The notes beneath the pieces were generated by a model. That model saw only the letters and a list, made by a program, of their open reading frames with translations. It had not been told where the DNA came from and did not search any database. From positions 1,054,001 to 1,118,000 of the forward strand of contig NZ_LT629732.1 in NCBI RefSeq assembly GCF_900104745.1: 64,000 nt of DNA. Reading direction: 5' to 3'. Below, piece by piece: positions 1-7,952 of this stretch. Positions within the stretch are counted from its first letter, which is position 1; every line of letters begins with the position of its first letter. This DNA comes from Actinopolymorpha singaporensis (lineage in GTDB: Bacteria > Actinomycetota > Actinomycetes > Propionibacteriales > Actinopolymorphaceae). The position numbers were made by a program, and so were the translations under genes.

Positions 1-529
1 GACCACAGATGTCGATGCGGATCAGATGTGTCCACCGCCGGTGGACTTGGACTTGGCCGGAGCGTGCGTAGCAGGTGGAGCCGAGGGACCGGATGCGTTC
101 CTCGACGTCTTCCACGCAGATCCCGCCGACCAGGACCATCCAGGCTCGTTCACCGACCCTTGTGGGGTAGATGAACAGCAGCCACGGCAGCCTGCCGGAC
201 CGGTTGCGGAGCCCGTTCTCGGCCATGAAGGTGCGCAGCCGGTGCCGGGTCACGTCGACCCAGAACACCGCCACGAGGATCCTGCCCGAGTACGGCACCA
301 CCAGGGCGACGGCGACGGGTGCGACGATCACTGACCCGGCTGCCCAGGCGGGCAGGTTCATCCGGACCAGATACACGAACACCGTCGCCGTAGTGCCGGC
401 CAGCGCCAGTTCCGGCAGCCACCGCCAAAACGCGAGAAGCAGCTGCGCACCCCACCGTTGGTGGATGCGGGGTTTGACGTTCTCCACCGCACGAGCCCGG
501 TTACTGCGGCCACCTCGCTTACGCGGCAT
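1..529 (-). CDS. FtsK/TraB-like conjugal translocase, N-terminal membrane part (runs off the left edge)
   Basis: An open frame starts with ATG at 529 and stays open to base 1 (176 codons). It opens with a basic tail (MPRKRGGR), then two hydrophobic stretches at about residues 37-53 and 58-78, then a soluble part that begins with Arg-rich sequence (RHRLRTF). This arrangement matches the N-terminal region of the FtsK/SpoIIIE-type DNA translocases of actinomycete conjugative elements, in which the motor domain comes later; the motor itself is outside the window, so the assignment is inference from layout and neighbours. The start codon lies inside the last codons of the upstream gene (11-nt overlap), which points to translational coupling. 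Confidence 0.55.
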   Translation of the reverse strand, partial: MPRKRGGRSNRARAVENVKPRIHQRWGAQLLLAFWRWLPELALAGTTATVFVYLVRMNLPAWAAGSVIVAPVAVALVVPYSGRILVAVFWVDVTRHRLRTFMAENGLRNRSGRLPWLLFIYPTRVGERAWMVLVGGICVEDVEERIRSLGSTCYARSGQVQVHRRWTHLIRIDICG

Positions 530-1091
530 CGTCGCCACCTCCATGGATGTCGGAGGCGGTTGCTTTGGCGATGTCGTCGAGGGCGGCTTGGGCCTTGTAG
601 AAGGTCTTGTGGACCTGGCCCGTCTTGAACGCGTTCTGACCGAAGATCGCGCACACCACTTCGGCGGCACGGTCCCGTTCGCCGGCGATCGTCGCCGTCA
701 TCGCGGTCGCATCTTTGAAGACGGCCTCGCCCTGGCGGCAGTCCATGTCCGCATCGAACTCGCGGGCATCGTTGAGAACCTGCTCCTGCACCTTCAGTTC
801 CGCGGCCATCCAGTCGACCGCCTGGCGCAGGTGCTCATACACCGCCATCAGCCGGTAACCACGCAGCAGCATCTGCCGCAACGCCCAGCTCAAACCGGCG
901 ATGTCATCGAGGTCATCGATGTCGTCGTCTGACTCAGCCTCCGGCTCCTCGGCCGGCTCATCGGCGAGCCCGTTGGTGTTGGTTGTGAACTCGTGATCAG
1001 CGCCATTGGGCGCGTCAGCCGGAGTGTCCTGAGGGGTCATCGGGTCCCGGTACGGGTCCTCAGGCGACTGGTTGTAGGTAGCATCAGACAT
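519..1091 (-). CDS. acidic conserved hypothetical protein of conjugative elements
   Basis: This 190-residue protein has a disordered acidic N-terminal third (Glu/Asp/Pro-rich, about residues 1-65, ending in DDDIDDLDDIAG) and a helical remainder without membrane segments or cysteine clusters. The start has a strong Shine-Dalgarno sequence, GAGGAGG, about 9 nt upstream. Its last codons overlap the start of the FtsK-like gene, so the two are probably coupled and made together. Proteins of this size and acidic layout commonly sit directly before the translocase gene in Streptomyces-type elements; the molecular role is not known to me. It could be an adaptor that docks on the translocase, but nothing in the sequence proves that. 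Confidence 0.6.
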   Translation of the reverse strand: MSDATYNQSPEDPYRDPMTPQDTPADAPNGADHEFTTNTNGLADEPAEEPEAESDDDIDDLDDIAGLSWALRQMLLRGYRLMAVYEHLRQAVDWMAAELKVQEQVLNDAREFDADMDCRQGEAVFKDATAMTATIAGERDRAAEVVCAIFGQNAFKTGQVHKTFYKAQAALDDIAKATASDIHGGGDDAA

Positions 1092-1126
1092 GCCACAGCC
1101 CTCCTCATCAGGGTGTGTGGAAGGCA

Positions 1127-1163
1127 GAGAGCCGGAAGGTTTCCAGGCCTTGTTCCGGCTCTC
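1127..1163 (-). terminator. hairpin between the two minus-strand element genes
   Basis: GAGAGCCGGAA (1127-1137) pairs perfectly with TTCCGGCTCTC (1153-1163), an 11-bp stem with a 15-nt loop, located just before the start of the acidic-protein gene. There is no U-tract, so it may act as an attenuator or a transcript-stabilising structure rather than a full terminator. Confidence 0.45.
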
Positions 1164-1176
1164 CGCCGTCTGTGGG

Positions 1177-1200
1177 GAGCGGCCCCTTCGGGGGCCGCTC
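1177..1200 (-). terminator. strong TTCG-loop hairpin downstream of the 106-residue gene
   Basis: GAGCGGCCCC and GGGGCCGCTC form a perfect 10-bp stem closed by a TTCG/CGAA tetraloop. It lies 120 nt after the stop of the minus-strand gene at 1321-1641 and before the next gene, so it probably ends or thins that transcript. It is symmetrical and could act on either strand. Confidence 0.6.
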
Positions 1201-1320
1201 TTCTACTTGTTGTGGATCGCGCCGCTCAGCGGCGCCACCTGCCCACGATTGGCAGGCTGCTCAACGGTTGGGCACTCGAACTCGAAGGGTGTCTCGGCGT
1301 TCACAGCTGTGACTGGGGGT

Positions 1321-1641
1321 TCAGGCCGCCTTGACCGCCTGCTTGGCCTCCAGCGCCTTCGCACGGAAGGCGACACCGTTCCGGCCGCCCGTCGCCCACG
1401 GGATGGCTTCCAGCTCGACCGGGGTAACGGACTGCCCCACGGCCACCTTCGGCGGTGCACCCGCCACAGTGATCGTGATGATGTCCGCCCCGGACTCAGG
1501 TTCGAGCGCCATCACCTGCACAACGAACAACAACTCACCGGTCCTCCGATCCGCCTTGTGCCGACCATCCTGATCAGTCTTCGGCTCCGCCGCCTTCGTC
1601 ACCGTGAACGTGTGAACCGAGGTATCGACGATCAACTTCAT
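1321..1641 (-). CDS. small conserved protein of actinomycete integrative elements
   Basis: The 106-residue protein begins MKLIVDTSVHTFTV and is predicted mostly beta-strand, with the segment ELLFVVQVMALEPESG followed by ITITVAG and VELEAIPWATGG. Small proteins of this shape are frequently found between the XRE regulator and the transfer or replication genes of actinomycete elements (recollection of the family, role unknown); a beta-rich single-strand-DNA-binding-like fold would fit but is not shown. GGGAG precedes the ATG at a good distance. It is the first minus-strand gene, divergent from the XRE regulator, and is separated from the next minus gene by two hairpins. Confidence 0.65.
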   Translation of the reverse strand: MKLIVDTSVHTFTVTKAAEPKTDQDGRHKADRRTGELLFVVQVMALEPESGADIITITVAGAPPKVAVGQSVTPVELEAIPWATGGRNGVAFRAKALEAKQAVKAA

Positions 1642-1842
1642 GAGTGCACTCCCTTGACTGGGATCGATGGAAACGAGGCACCACTCCTCGTGCCGCTATG
1701 AGATCCCCACGCGGGCTTCTCGCACCACGAACGGGATGCATACGAGGCCGACGCATATGCGCGCGATACATACGGACGAGTGTCACGGAGCGCGTGCGTG
1801 CTCTCACTGTCGTAAGCTCAGTCGCGACCACAGGGGGTTTCC
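1642..1842. promoter_or_regulatory. divergent control region between the small element gene and the XRE regulator
   Basis: This 200-bp gap separates two divergent genes and should hold both promoters. It contains a perfect 10-bp palindrome CGCATATGCG (1752-1761), flanked by related ATACG-containing words at 1740-1744 and 1769-1773. Such repeated elements are plausible operator sites for the XRE protein. No clear -35/-10 pair can be assigned. Confidence 0.35.
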
Positions 1843-3225
1843 ACGTGCGCGTACACCAGGCGAGAGCTCAGGGCACCGCAGACACGGAAGCGTGCCCGCC
1901 GACCCCTGCCTGACGAGTTCTGGCAGCAGGCAGAGATTCAGCATGCTGCCCGGAGCAGGCACTTCGGCTACCTGCTCAAGGCGTACAGGGAGCTGCAGAG
2001 TCCTCTCGTCCGCCAAAGTCAGTTGGCCGGATGGTTGGGGCTCAGTCAGGGGCAGGTCAGCCGGATCGAGCGAGGAAGCACCAATACGCACGACCTCGAG
2101 AAGCTCGCCAAATGGTCACGGCTCTTGCACATCCCACGATATGTCGTGTGGTTCGACCTGACGGCCCAGGTTGAGCACGCAACCGAGGAGGACGAGCCGG
2201 ACGTGGACAGGCGACAGCTAATCAAGTCGGTCGGCGTCGGAGCGGTCCTGCTTGGCACCGAGGCCTCGGACGCCGCCGGACGCGTGCTTACTGCTAGCCC
2301 TTCGCGCGTCATCGGGAAGAAGGACATCGACTCCCTCAGGTACTGGACGCAGGCCTTCCGGCAGGCTGACAACCGGTTCGGTGGCGGCGAGAGTCTGCAG
2401 CAGGCCGTTGCCTTCATCAAGAACCGTGTTGCCCCCGTCCTGAACACTTCCCGCGGCTCGTCGAAGATCCGGTGTGACCTCTTCGCGGCCGTCGCAGAAC
2501 TCTTCCAGCTGGCCGGCTGGATGTCCTACGACATCGGCGACCAAGCTGTCGGGCGTCGCTTCCTCCACCAAGCTCTCCAACTAGCGCGAGAAGCCGCAGA
2601 CAGGGCCCTGGTCGCCGAAATGCTCTTGGGCATGAGCCATCAGGCAGCATTCTTCAACTCCCCAGACGAAGCTCTCGACCTCGCCATGGCTGCACGCCAG
2701 CTCGCGGAGTCGACAGGCATAGCCGCACTAGTCGCCGAGGCCGCAGCGATGGAAGCCCATGCGCATGCTCTGAGACAAGATGCCTCGGCATCCCACAGAG
2801 CGCTGGGACACGCCGAGGCGTACTTCTGCCGCATGCGATCGAACGACGCACCGACGTGGCTCGTCTACTTCGACCAGGCGTACCTGTCGGCGAAGTTCGC
2901 GCACACACTGAGAGAGCTCGGCCAGGCCTCCGACGCCGAGCAGTTCGCACGTCAGTCATTGCGGATGACCGAGGGGTACGACCGCGGCCGGGTGTTCAAC
3001 ACAGCCTTGCTGGCCGGCACCCTGGCGGACCAAGGCAAGGTCGATGAGGCTGTTGCGTACGCTAGCGATGCCCTGGACCTGACACCTAGTGTCCGCTCGA
3101 CAAGGACGACGGCCTACATGACCGACGTGGCGGTTCGACTGTCTCCCTTCCGCCAGCAGCCGGCGGTGCGCGGGGTCTACAAGCAGATGACGGCTCAACG
3201 CATCCCGCTCCGCCGAGTGGCTTAG
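1843..3225 (+). CDS. XRE-family regulator with TPR-like C-terminal domain
   Basis: The helix-turn-helix (SQLAGWLGLSQGQVSRIERG) is followed by a linker containing DRRQLIKSVG and a long helical TPR-like region with repeated Ala/Leu-rich helices to the end. This is the usual layout of the regulators that control actinomycete integrative elements. The first ordinary start codon, TTG at 2023, would cut into the helix-turn-helix, yet coding-like sequence in the same frame continues upstream (PLPDEFWQQAEIQ, LLKAYRELQSP) to a TAA at 1813. No ATG, GTG or TTG lies there. I place the start provisionally at ACG 1843, five bases after AGGGGG; CTG 1906 or a small indel near 1850 are alternatives. It ends in a 4-nt tail-to-tail overlap with the NUDIX gene. 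Confidence 0.75.
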   Translation, partial: TCAYTRRELRAPQTRKRARRPLPDEFWQQAEIQHAARSRHFGYLLKAYRELQSPLVRQSQLAGWLGLSQGQVSRIERGSTNTHDLEKLAKWSRLLHIPRYVVWFDLTAQVEHATEEDEPDVDRRQLIKSVGVGAVLLGTEASDAAGRVLTASPSRVIGKKDIDSLRYWTQAFRQADNRFGGGESLQQAVAFIKNRVAPVLNTSRGSSKIRCDLFAAVAELFQLAGWMSYDIGDQAVGRRFLHQALQLAREAADRALVAEMLLGMSHQAAFFNSPDEALDLAMAARQLAESTGIAALVAEAAAMEAHAHALRQDASASHRALGHAEAYFCRMRSNDAPTWLVYFDQAYLSAKFAHTLRELGQASDAEQFARQSLRMTEGYDRGRVFNTALLAGTLADQGKVDEAVAYASDALDLTPSVRSTRTTAYMTDVAVRLSPFRQQPAVRGVYKQMTAQRIPLRRVA

Positions 3226-3788
3226 CCGGCCCGGGACAGCAAGACGTGGAGCAGCCCGATCTGAGCGGCCGCTCCGTCGATCTCACCGCGCTCCATCCGC
3301 TCTTTGACGGTTGACAGGTCCACCCAGTCGACCTTCGACGCCTCGTTGATATCCGGCGACTTGCCTGTGGGCTCCGCGCCCTCGGAGATGAAGAGCAGAT
3401 TCTCGAAGTCGGCCGTACCCGAAAGCGGCTGGAAGCTCCCGAGCGGACGCATGTTGCGTGGCCGCCAACCGGTCTCTTCCTCCACTTCCCGCACCGCGCA
3501 GTCGAGCGGATCCTCATCCGGGTCGACGTAGCCACCCGGCAGCTCCCACGTCCATCGGTCAGGTACGAATCGATGACGCCAGATCATCAGGACGCGTTCG
3601 CCGGCGTCGTCCAGGACGATGGCGATAGAGGCCTTCGGCATACGCAGGACGTACTGCTCGAAGTGCACCCCATCGGGGAGCTCCACATGAGCGATGCTTA
3701 GCCGAAGTCTTCGAGTGTCGTCCACGAGCCTCTCCTCGTGGATCGTCCAACGCGCCACCTCGCCTGAGTCTCCTTGATCAGCAGCCAC
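3222..3788 (-). CDS. NUDIX hydrolase
   Basis: The 188-residue protein carries a complete Nudix box: a glycine at GGYVDPDED, then REVEEETGW, matching Gx5Ex7REUXEEXGU at about residues 88-110. Family members split nucleoside diphosphates linked to another group, using Mg2+ held by the box glutamates; the substrate cannot be read. The neighbouring segments (MIWRHRFVPDRWTWELPGG) are those of the ADP-ribose pyrophosphatase-like branch. NUDIX genes are a frequent neighbour of the XRE regulator in actinomycete conjugative elements, here converging on it with overlapping stops. A housekeeping role for the element or nucleotide clean-up are both possible. Confidence 0.85.
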   Translation of the reverse strand: MAADQGDSGEVARWTIHEERLVDDTRRLRLSIAHVELPDGVHFEQYVLRMPKASIAIVLDDAGERVLMIWRHRFVPDRWTWELPGGYVDPDEDPLDCAVREVEEETGWRPRNMRPLGSFQPLSGTADFENLLFISEGAEPTGKSPDINEASKVDWVDLSTVKERMERGEIDGAAAQIGLLHVLLSRAG

Positions 3789-4042
3789 GCAGCAACGCTA
3801 TCGGACGTCACAGAACCAACCTCTGCCGATCCAGCGGACCCGGCGACTCACCGTCAGCCAGACGCGCATCTGCGGGCGCCCCAGCGACGCGACAGAAGGA
3901 GGATCGCTACCTCGTCGCTTAGGTGCCCGACCTCCAACGAGCAGGAAGACGAGCGTCCAAGTTCGGCATCAGTTTGGAAATAGTGCACATCTCGGAATAG
4001 CCGTACTAAACTGTTCCTACGCATAGAAAGGTCCGGGGGGAA

Positions 4043-4594
4043 ATGCGCAAGAAACGCAGGGCAACCCGCAACAGCGCTCGGCCAGCTCGCCGAAACAAGG
4101 GAAAGTCCACCGGCGTAGTATTTTGGGGCTTTCTCATATATGCCTCGATCTACAGCTTCAGCCATGGTCAAGTACTAGCAGGCGCCGAATGTGCGTCCCT
4201 AGTTATCGGCGCCCCGTTATGGTGGTATTTTTTCACTAGGCCGACTTTTTGCGGTGTGCAAACTCCTAATACAAGCTACTGTACACACCAGACTTACGGG
4301 CTGCTATTCGGCTGCACAAATCCAAAGAACCACCAGTGGGGAAAGGTGTCCGCACGGGCGGGACGCTATATCGAATTTCTCAATCGCCACTCGACTATCA
4401 CACTCGCCGAGTCATCGCGGCCGCCACGGACAACTCCACGGAATACCCGCAGAGGATCTAAAAGACCGCCGATAACTAACGGCACATCCAAAATTGAATC
4501 CGCCGGTCTTGTAGTAGCTGTGTTGAGCCTAATCGGGACCGCCATCCAGACTGTCATTACAATACTATTGTATGCTTCGGCCCTGACCTCTTGA
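4043..4594 (+). CDS. small membrane protein with Cys/His cluster, unknown function
   Basis: The 183-residue protein starts with a basic tail (MRKKRRATRNSARP), has hydrophobic segments at about residues 24-41 and 45-62, a Cys/His-rich middle (C69, C80, C90 and the following NPKNH, a possible metal site) and a last hydrophobic helix near the C-terminus (residues 157-180). GGGGGG lies just before the ATG. Codon use is clearly AT-richer than the flanking chromosome, with TTA (in PLWWYFF) and ATA codons, which marks it as acquired cargo. I do not recognise the family. The topology, cytoplasmic metal cluster between membrane helices, is compatible with a small sensor or immunity-type protein, but that is a guess. 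Confidence 0.6.
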   Translation: MRKKRRATRNSARPARRNKGKSTGVVFWGFLIYASIYSFSHGQVLAGAECASLVIGAPLWWYFFTRPTFCGVQTPNTSYCTHQTYGLLFGCTNPKNHQWGKVSARAGRYIEFLNRHSTITLAESSRPPRTTPRNTRRGSKRPPITNGTSKIESAGLVVAVLSLIGTAIQTVITILLYASALTS

Positions 4595-4710
4595 CCTCAA
4601 ACAGTCGGTCAGTGCCGATCCCTACGAGCCATTCCAACTAAGCACGTGTCTGAGGCTTCGCCTAAACGGAAGCATGAGCGGGAGGTCGTCGCTGTGTGTA
4701 ACACTGCACC

Positions 4711-4753
4711 TTCCGCCCGCGGGGCAGAGTCCACTGCGCTACACCACCGAGCC
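4711..4753 (-). other. degenerate tRNA-like 5' half
   Basis: Read on the minus strand, the sequence starts GGCTCGGTGGTGTAGCGCAG and continues with a GC-rich stem-loop, which looks like the acceptor, D-arm and anticodon arm of a tRNA. The D stem does not close, the anticodon loop lacks U33, and no T-arm (GGTTCGAATC type) follows, so it is not a working tRNA. It may be the trace of an old integration or an element-borne tRNA, or chance similarity. Confidence 0.25.
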
Positions 4754-4810
4754 GATCCAGTACGTACCTAGCAGTACCTCGTCAGGATCCAATAGGCCAT
4801 CATTGCCGGT

Positions 4811-5575
4811 ATGACTCAAGACATTTTTGGACTCCCGATCGAGGCGTGGGACGCCATCGGCAGTATCGCCACCGGACTTGGCGTCCTCGCAGCCGGCTTC
4901 GCAGCTGCGATAGCAGCCAGGCAGCTTCGGTACAACAAGAAGGTTGAAATCGATAAGAATCGACCCTATGTCGTCGTCACGTTCGAGCAGGGCCTATCGC
5001 ATTTTCCTCACGTCGATATTCTAGTTCGGAACGTTGGCGCCGGGCCGGCACACGATGTGACAGTTAAGGTTGACCCACCTCTCCAACGTGCAAGCGAGAT
5101 CGACGACATCCCAATAGCACGAGCTAGATATTTCAACGATACCATTCCGCTTATGCCACCAGGCTATCAGTTGCGTACCTACTTCGATTCCATGCAGGAG
5201 CGAAAAGACATGGGTCTGCCGGAGCGATACACCTTCACTATCGAGTACCACGATGGACATGGCCACTCATGGTCAGAAAAATCCATCACTGACCTCGGAC
5301 TACACGACGATCTGCTGTTCACTAAGACCTATGGCTTGCACGACTTGACACTTGCGATCCGCGGAATAGCCAAAGACCTGAAGGCGTCAGCACTGGCGAA
5401 GGGAGAGGTACAAGCAACGATTGAGACTAGGGCAGGGCGCGATGAACGCAGACGCCGCCAAGTGGAGACTCTCGCTGCAAGACGGTCTGACTTCGTACAG
5501 CGACGGCGTAATCAGAGTGATGCGAGCCAAACATCAGGTGCAGGCAGTGATCAAGGGGATAGGACCAGCTCGTGA
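4811..5575 (+). CDS. single-span membrane-anchored protein, unknown function
   Basis: The 254-residue protein has one N-terminal hydrophobic helix (about residues 13-36, IGSIATGLGVLAAGF), then KNRPYVVVTFEQG, which opens a beta-rich domain of about 130 residues, and finally a basic, helical C-terminal tail rich in Arg (RAGRDERRRRQVETL). Proteins with this anchor-plus-beta-domain layout are widespread and uncharacterised in actinomycetes; I recognise the layout, not a function. Codon use is moderately AT-rich. It stands alone on the plus strand between the two other unknown plus-strand genes and shares no operon-like spacing with them. Confidence 0.6.
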   Translation: MTQDIFGLPIEAWDAIGSIATGLGVLAAGFAAAIAARQLRYNKKVEIDKNRPYVVVTFEQGLSHFPHVDILVRNVGAGPAHDVTVKVDPPLQRASEIDDIPIARARYFNDTIPLMPPGYQLRTYFDSMQERKDMGLPERYTFTIEYHDGHGHSWSEKSITDLGLHDDLLFTKTYGLHDLTLAIRGIAKDLKASALAKGEVQATIETRAGRDERRRRQVETLAARRSDFVQRRRNQSDASQTSGAGSDQGDRTSS

Positions 5576-5935
5576 CGCCGGACGCATCTCGTGGGTGCAT
5601 TTCGAATCTGTTCACAGGCCAAGCCACGCTCGCAGTCGCTCCAGTACGCCCGGGCTGCTGAAAGGCGTTGGGGAGGAACTTCTCCTAGGCACTGCCTCAT
5701 CCGACGTACCTGGCTGCGTACCAACCAAATCCTTGGCATGAGTCTCCGCTTCTAGCGAGCCAGCCTGGACCATCCACGGCCTGGGCGCTTCCCTAGCTAC
5801 CGCCACTCGCTCCGCTGCAGGGCGTCGGTAAGACCACGGATGTCCATGGCGCCTACTCCCGACCAGATCTGGCGAATCGGACCAAACATCCGATCCACCA
5901 GATTATCGTGAGAGGCAAACGATGGCGGGGGGACT
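5576..5935. other. gene-free stretch
   Basis: No convincing gene, RNA or repeat is visible in these 360 bases. Short open frames occur on both strands but lack ribosome sites and coding-like composition. The promoter of the following gene should lie near its right end, where GGCGGGGGG precedes the ATG at 5936. Confidence 0.4.
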
Positions 5936-6730
5936 ATGGCTCTTTGCGGTGCTCGAACATTAGACGGAACCAGCTGCCGAAGGAAGGTCCGTCAGGAGGG
6001 CATGCTGTGCTCGATTCACGGTGGCAGCCCGTCACTTCCACCTAACCGCAGACCCAGGAAGCGCCGGTCCCCTCCGACGCAGCGACGCCGGCCACGCAAG
6101 CAGGGCAAACAAACGGTCCGCCGCTTAGCCAAACGATCTAGTCATAGGGTGCGAGTCGCCGTTAAGCGGCGAAGAGACGCACAGCGACAGCGCACACGGC
6201 GTGTATCGATAGCAGCAAATCTCTGCGCTGGCGTCCTTATAGATGGATGGGCAGACACTGTCGCCGACAAGGCAAGTGAGTATGCGACAAATAAGACACT
6301 GACACAACTTCTCCGACACAACCAATGGCGCCACTGCAGAACTCTCGCTCATCTGGCACGAGAAATTCTAACCGTCAAGCAGTCAGTGCACGATGCCATA
6401 GGTAGACTTGGCAGTCTAGCGATGCGCTTTCTTGGATTTGAACACACTGAGCGGACATTCATGAAGGAATTGTTATCCAAGATCCCACTACCTGAAGTCG
6501 ACAAACTGACCGCAGTTGCTCGCAGCCTGCAGGTAACCGGCATCGCTATCTGTCTATTAGACGGTCGTAAGCTCACTCGCTGCCAGTGCTTCAGAGACTT
6601 GGCGCTAGCCGAGTCTAGCGAGCGCATGAAGCAGATCTTCCGGACTGCTCTAATCGACTTCTCCAACCTCGCCCGGTTCGGTTCGCCGAGCCCCACCCCC
6701 ACCATCATCGCAATGAATGCAGACCGATAG
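5936..6730 (+). CDS. Cys/His HGG-motif protein, unknown function
   Basis: The 264-residue protein opens with a compact metal-binding motif: C4, C14, C25 and H28 in CGARTLDGTSC and CSIHGGSP. This C-x9-C-x10-C-x2-HGG signature recurs in many phage and mobile-element proteins, where it is thought to bind zinc. It is followed by a very basic, disordered segment (about residues 36-95, many RR/KR runs) and then an all-helical C-terminal half. The basic region and zinc knuckle suggest nucleic-acid binding; that is inference. A GGGGGG ribosome site is suitably placed. Codon use is island-like. It points toward the convergent ImmA gene, with 48 bp between the stops. Confidence 0.6.
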   Translation: MALCGARTLDGTSCRRKVRQEGMLCSIHGGSPSLPPNRRPRKRRSPPTQRRRPRKQGKQTVRRLAKRSSHRVRVAVKRRRDAQRQRTRRVSIAANLCAGVLIDGWADTVADKASEYATNKTLTQLLRHNQWRHCRTLAHLAREILTVKQSVHDAIGRLGSLAMRFLGFEHTERTFMKELLSKIPLPEVDKLTAVARSLQVTGIAICLLDGRKLTRCQCFRDLALAESSERMKQIFRTALIDFSNLARFGSPSPTPTIIAMNADR

Positions 6731-6778
6731 AACATCCCAAATCGAGTTCTCAGGCTAGCCGCATATACAGAGACGGGT

Positions 6779-7933
6779 CTACCCCCGCGAACCGCCGCTA
6801 CCACGAGATCGAGCACCGCCCTGCAACACCTTGAGGTCTGCCCGCGTGAGCCTAGACCCACCTTCCCTCTCAGCGTGTTCGAACTGGCCCCCAGATACGA
6901 CGGTAGGAGTAAGGCCGAAGATCAGTTCATTTACGTCGTCGGGTACGACAGCTAGATCATTGCATAACTGCTCGAACCCGCCTGGGGTCCTTCTTAGGTC
7001 TGCGAGAACCTTCCCTAGCAAGCGGGACGATTCTCGCCTCATACCTTGCGGCTCACCAGACCGATAGCCCATTCTCGATAGATTCACGCAAGTCGTATGG
7101 TAATGCCAGTCAGTCATCAGACCTAGATCATGTAGTCGATAAGCAAGAGCGATTGCAGAGACTCCCCATCTAGTTTTCTTTCGCGTGAGATCCCCGAGAC
7201 GAGGATTCATCGAAAATTGGGCATGTATGTCCGCCTCAGGCATTAAGAAAGAGGAGGCGAAAGCATCTGCTTCGCGTTCTGCCTCAACGCCGGACGGACG
7301 GACCGGCCCGCAGTGCAAAACAAGATGACCCAACTCATGGGCTGCATCAAACCGCCCGCGTTCTGCAGACTTGGCAGTACTTAAAAGCACGAAAGGCTGC
7401 CCCGAAGCGTAAAAGGAAAAAGCGTCTAGAGCCCGAGCTTCAGTCTTCACGGAGAATACTGCAACTCCATGTAGTTCTAGCAGATGAACCATATTTCCAA
7501 GGGGAGCGACCCCTAAGCCCCACTTAGCGCGTACAACGTACGCAGCCTCACTCGCGGCTGCCAAACCTACATATTTGTGTAAGCTAGGAACATCTATAGG
7601 GGGGACGCTGTAACGCTCATCGATCCATCGACGAAGCTCAACAGCATGAGAGGCGACCGACAGTGCCATCTCCCGGTTACGCGCAGTCATCTTGGTTGGC
7701 GCCCGAAAGCTAACGGCCTCCGCAGGAACCTCCTCAAGCGGCGGCTTAGATAGGTAGGCGACTGATACTTCTAGTGCTTCTGCCAGGTGCCGAAGCGTAT
7801 CCCGAGAAGGAACCTTCTTGTTGTTCTCGTAATCGGAAATACTCTTAGTGCTTATCTGACTCTTTCCACTAAGAGCGGTTATCGTCAAACCGCGGCGCTT
7901 TCGCGCTGATACTAGCCGCGGCGAAGAAAACAT
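6779..7933 (-). CDS. XRE-ImmA/IrrE metallopeptidase fusion
   Basis: Residues 1-62 form an XRE helix-turn-helix (LVSARKRRGLTITALS, then ISTKSISDYENNKK). Residues about 110-290 form a COG2856 peptidase of the ImmA/IrrE type: HELGH at 199-203 holds the zinc and catalytic Glu, and EREADAFASSFLMP supplies the third ligand. ImmA of ICEBs1 and IrrE of Deinococcus cleave a cognate repressor to release a stress or excision response; a protein with both domains can bind DNA and respond in one polypeptide. It follows the 213-residue partner gene by 19 nt on the same strand, so the two form one transcription unit. All catalytic residues are present. The target cannot be told from sequence; the island position fits control of a mobile element or defence cargo. 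Confidence 0.85.
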   Translation of the reverse strand: MFSSPRLVSARKRRGLTITALSGKSQISTKSISDYENNKKVPSRDTLRHLAEALEVSVAYLSKPPLEEVPAEAVSFRAPTKMTARNREMALSVASHAVELRRWIDERYSVPPIDVPSLHKYVGLAAASEAAYVVRAKWGLGVAPLGNMVHLLELHGVAVFSVKTEARALDAFSFYASGQPFVLLSTAKSAERGRFDAAHELGHLVLHCGPVRPSGVEAEREADAFASSFLMPEADIHAQFSMNPRLGDLTRKKTRWGVSAIALAYRLHDLGLMTDWHYHTTCVNLSRMGYRSGEPQGMRRESSRLLGKVLADLRRTPGGFEQLCNDLAVVPDDVNELIFGLTPTVVSGGQFEHAEREGGSRLTRADLKVLQGGARSRGSGGSRG

Positions 7934-7952
7934 ATACGCCTACTCCAATCAC

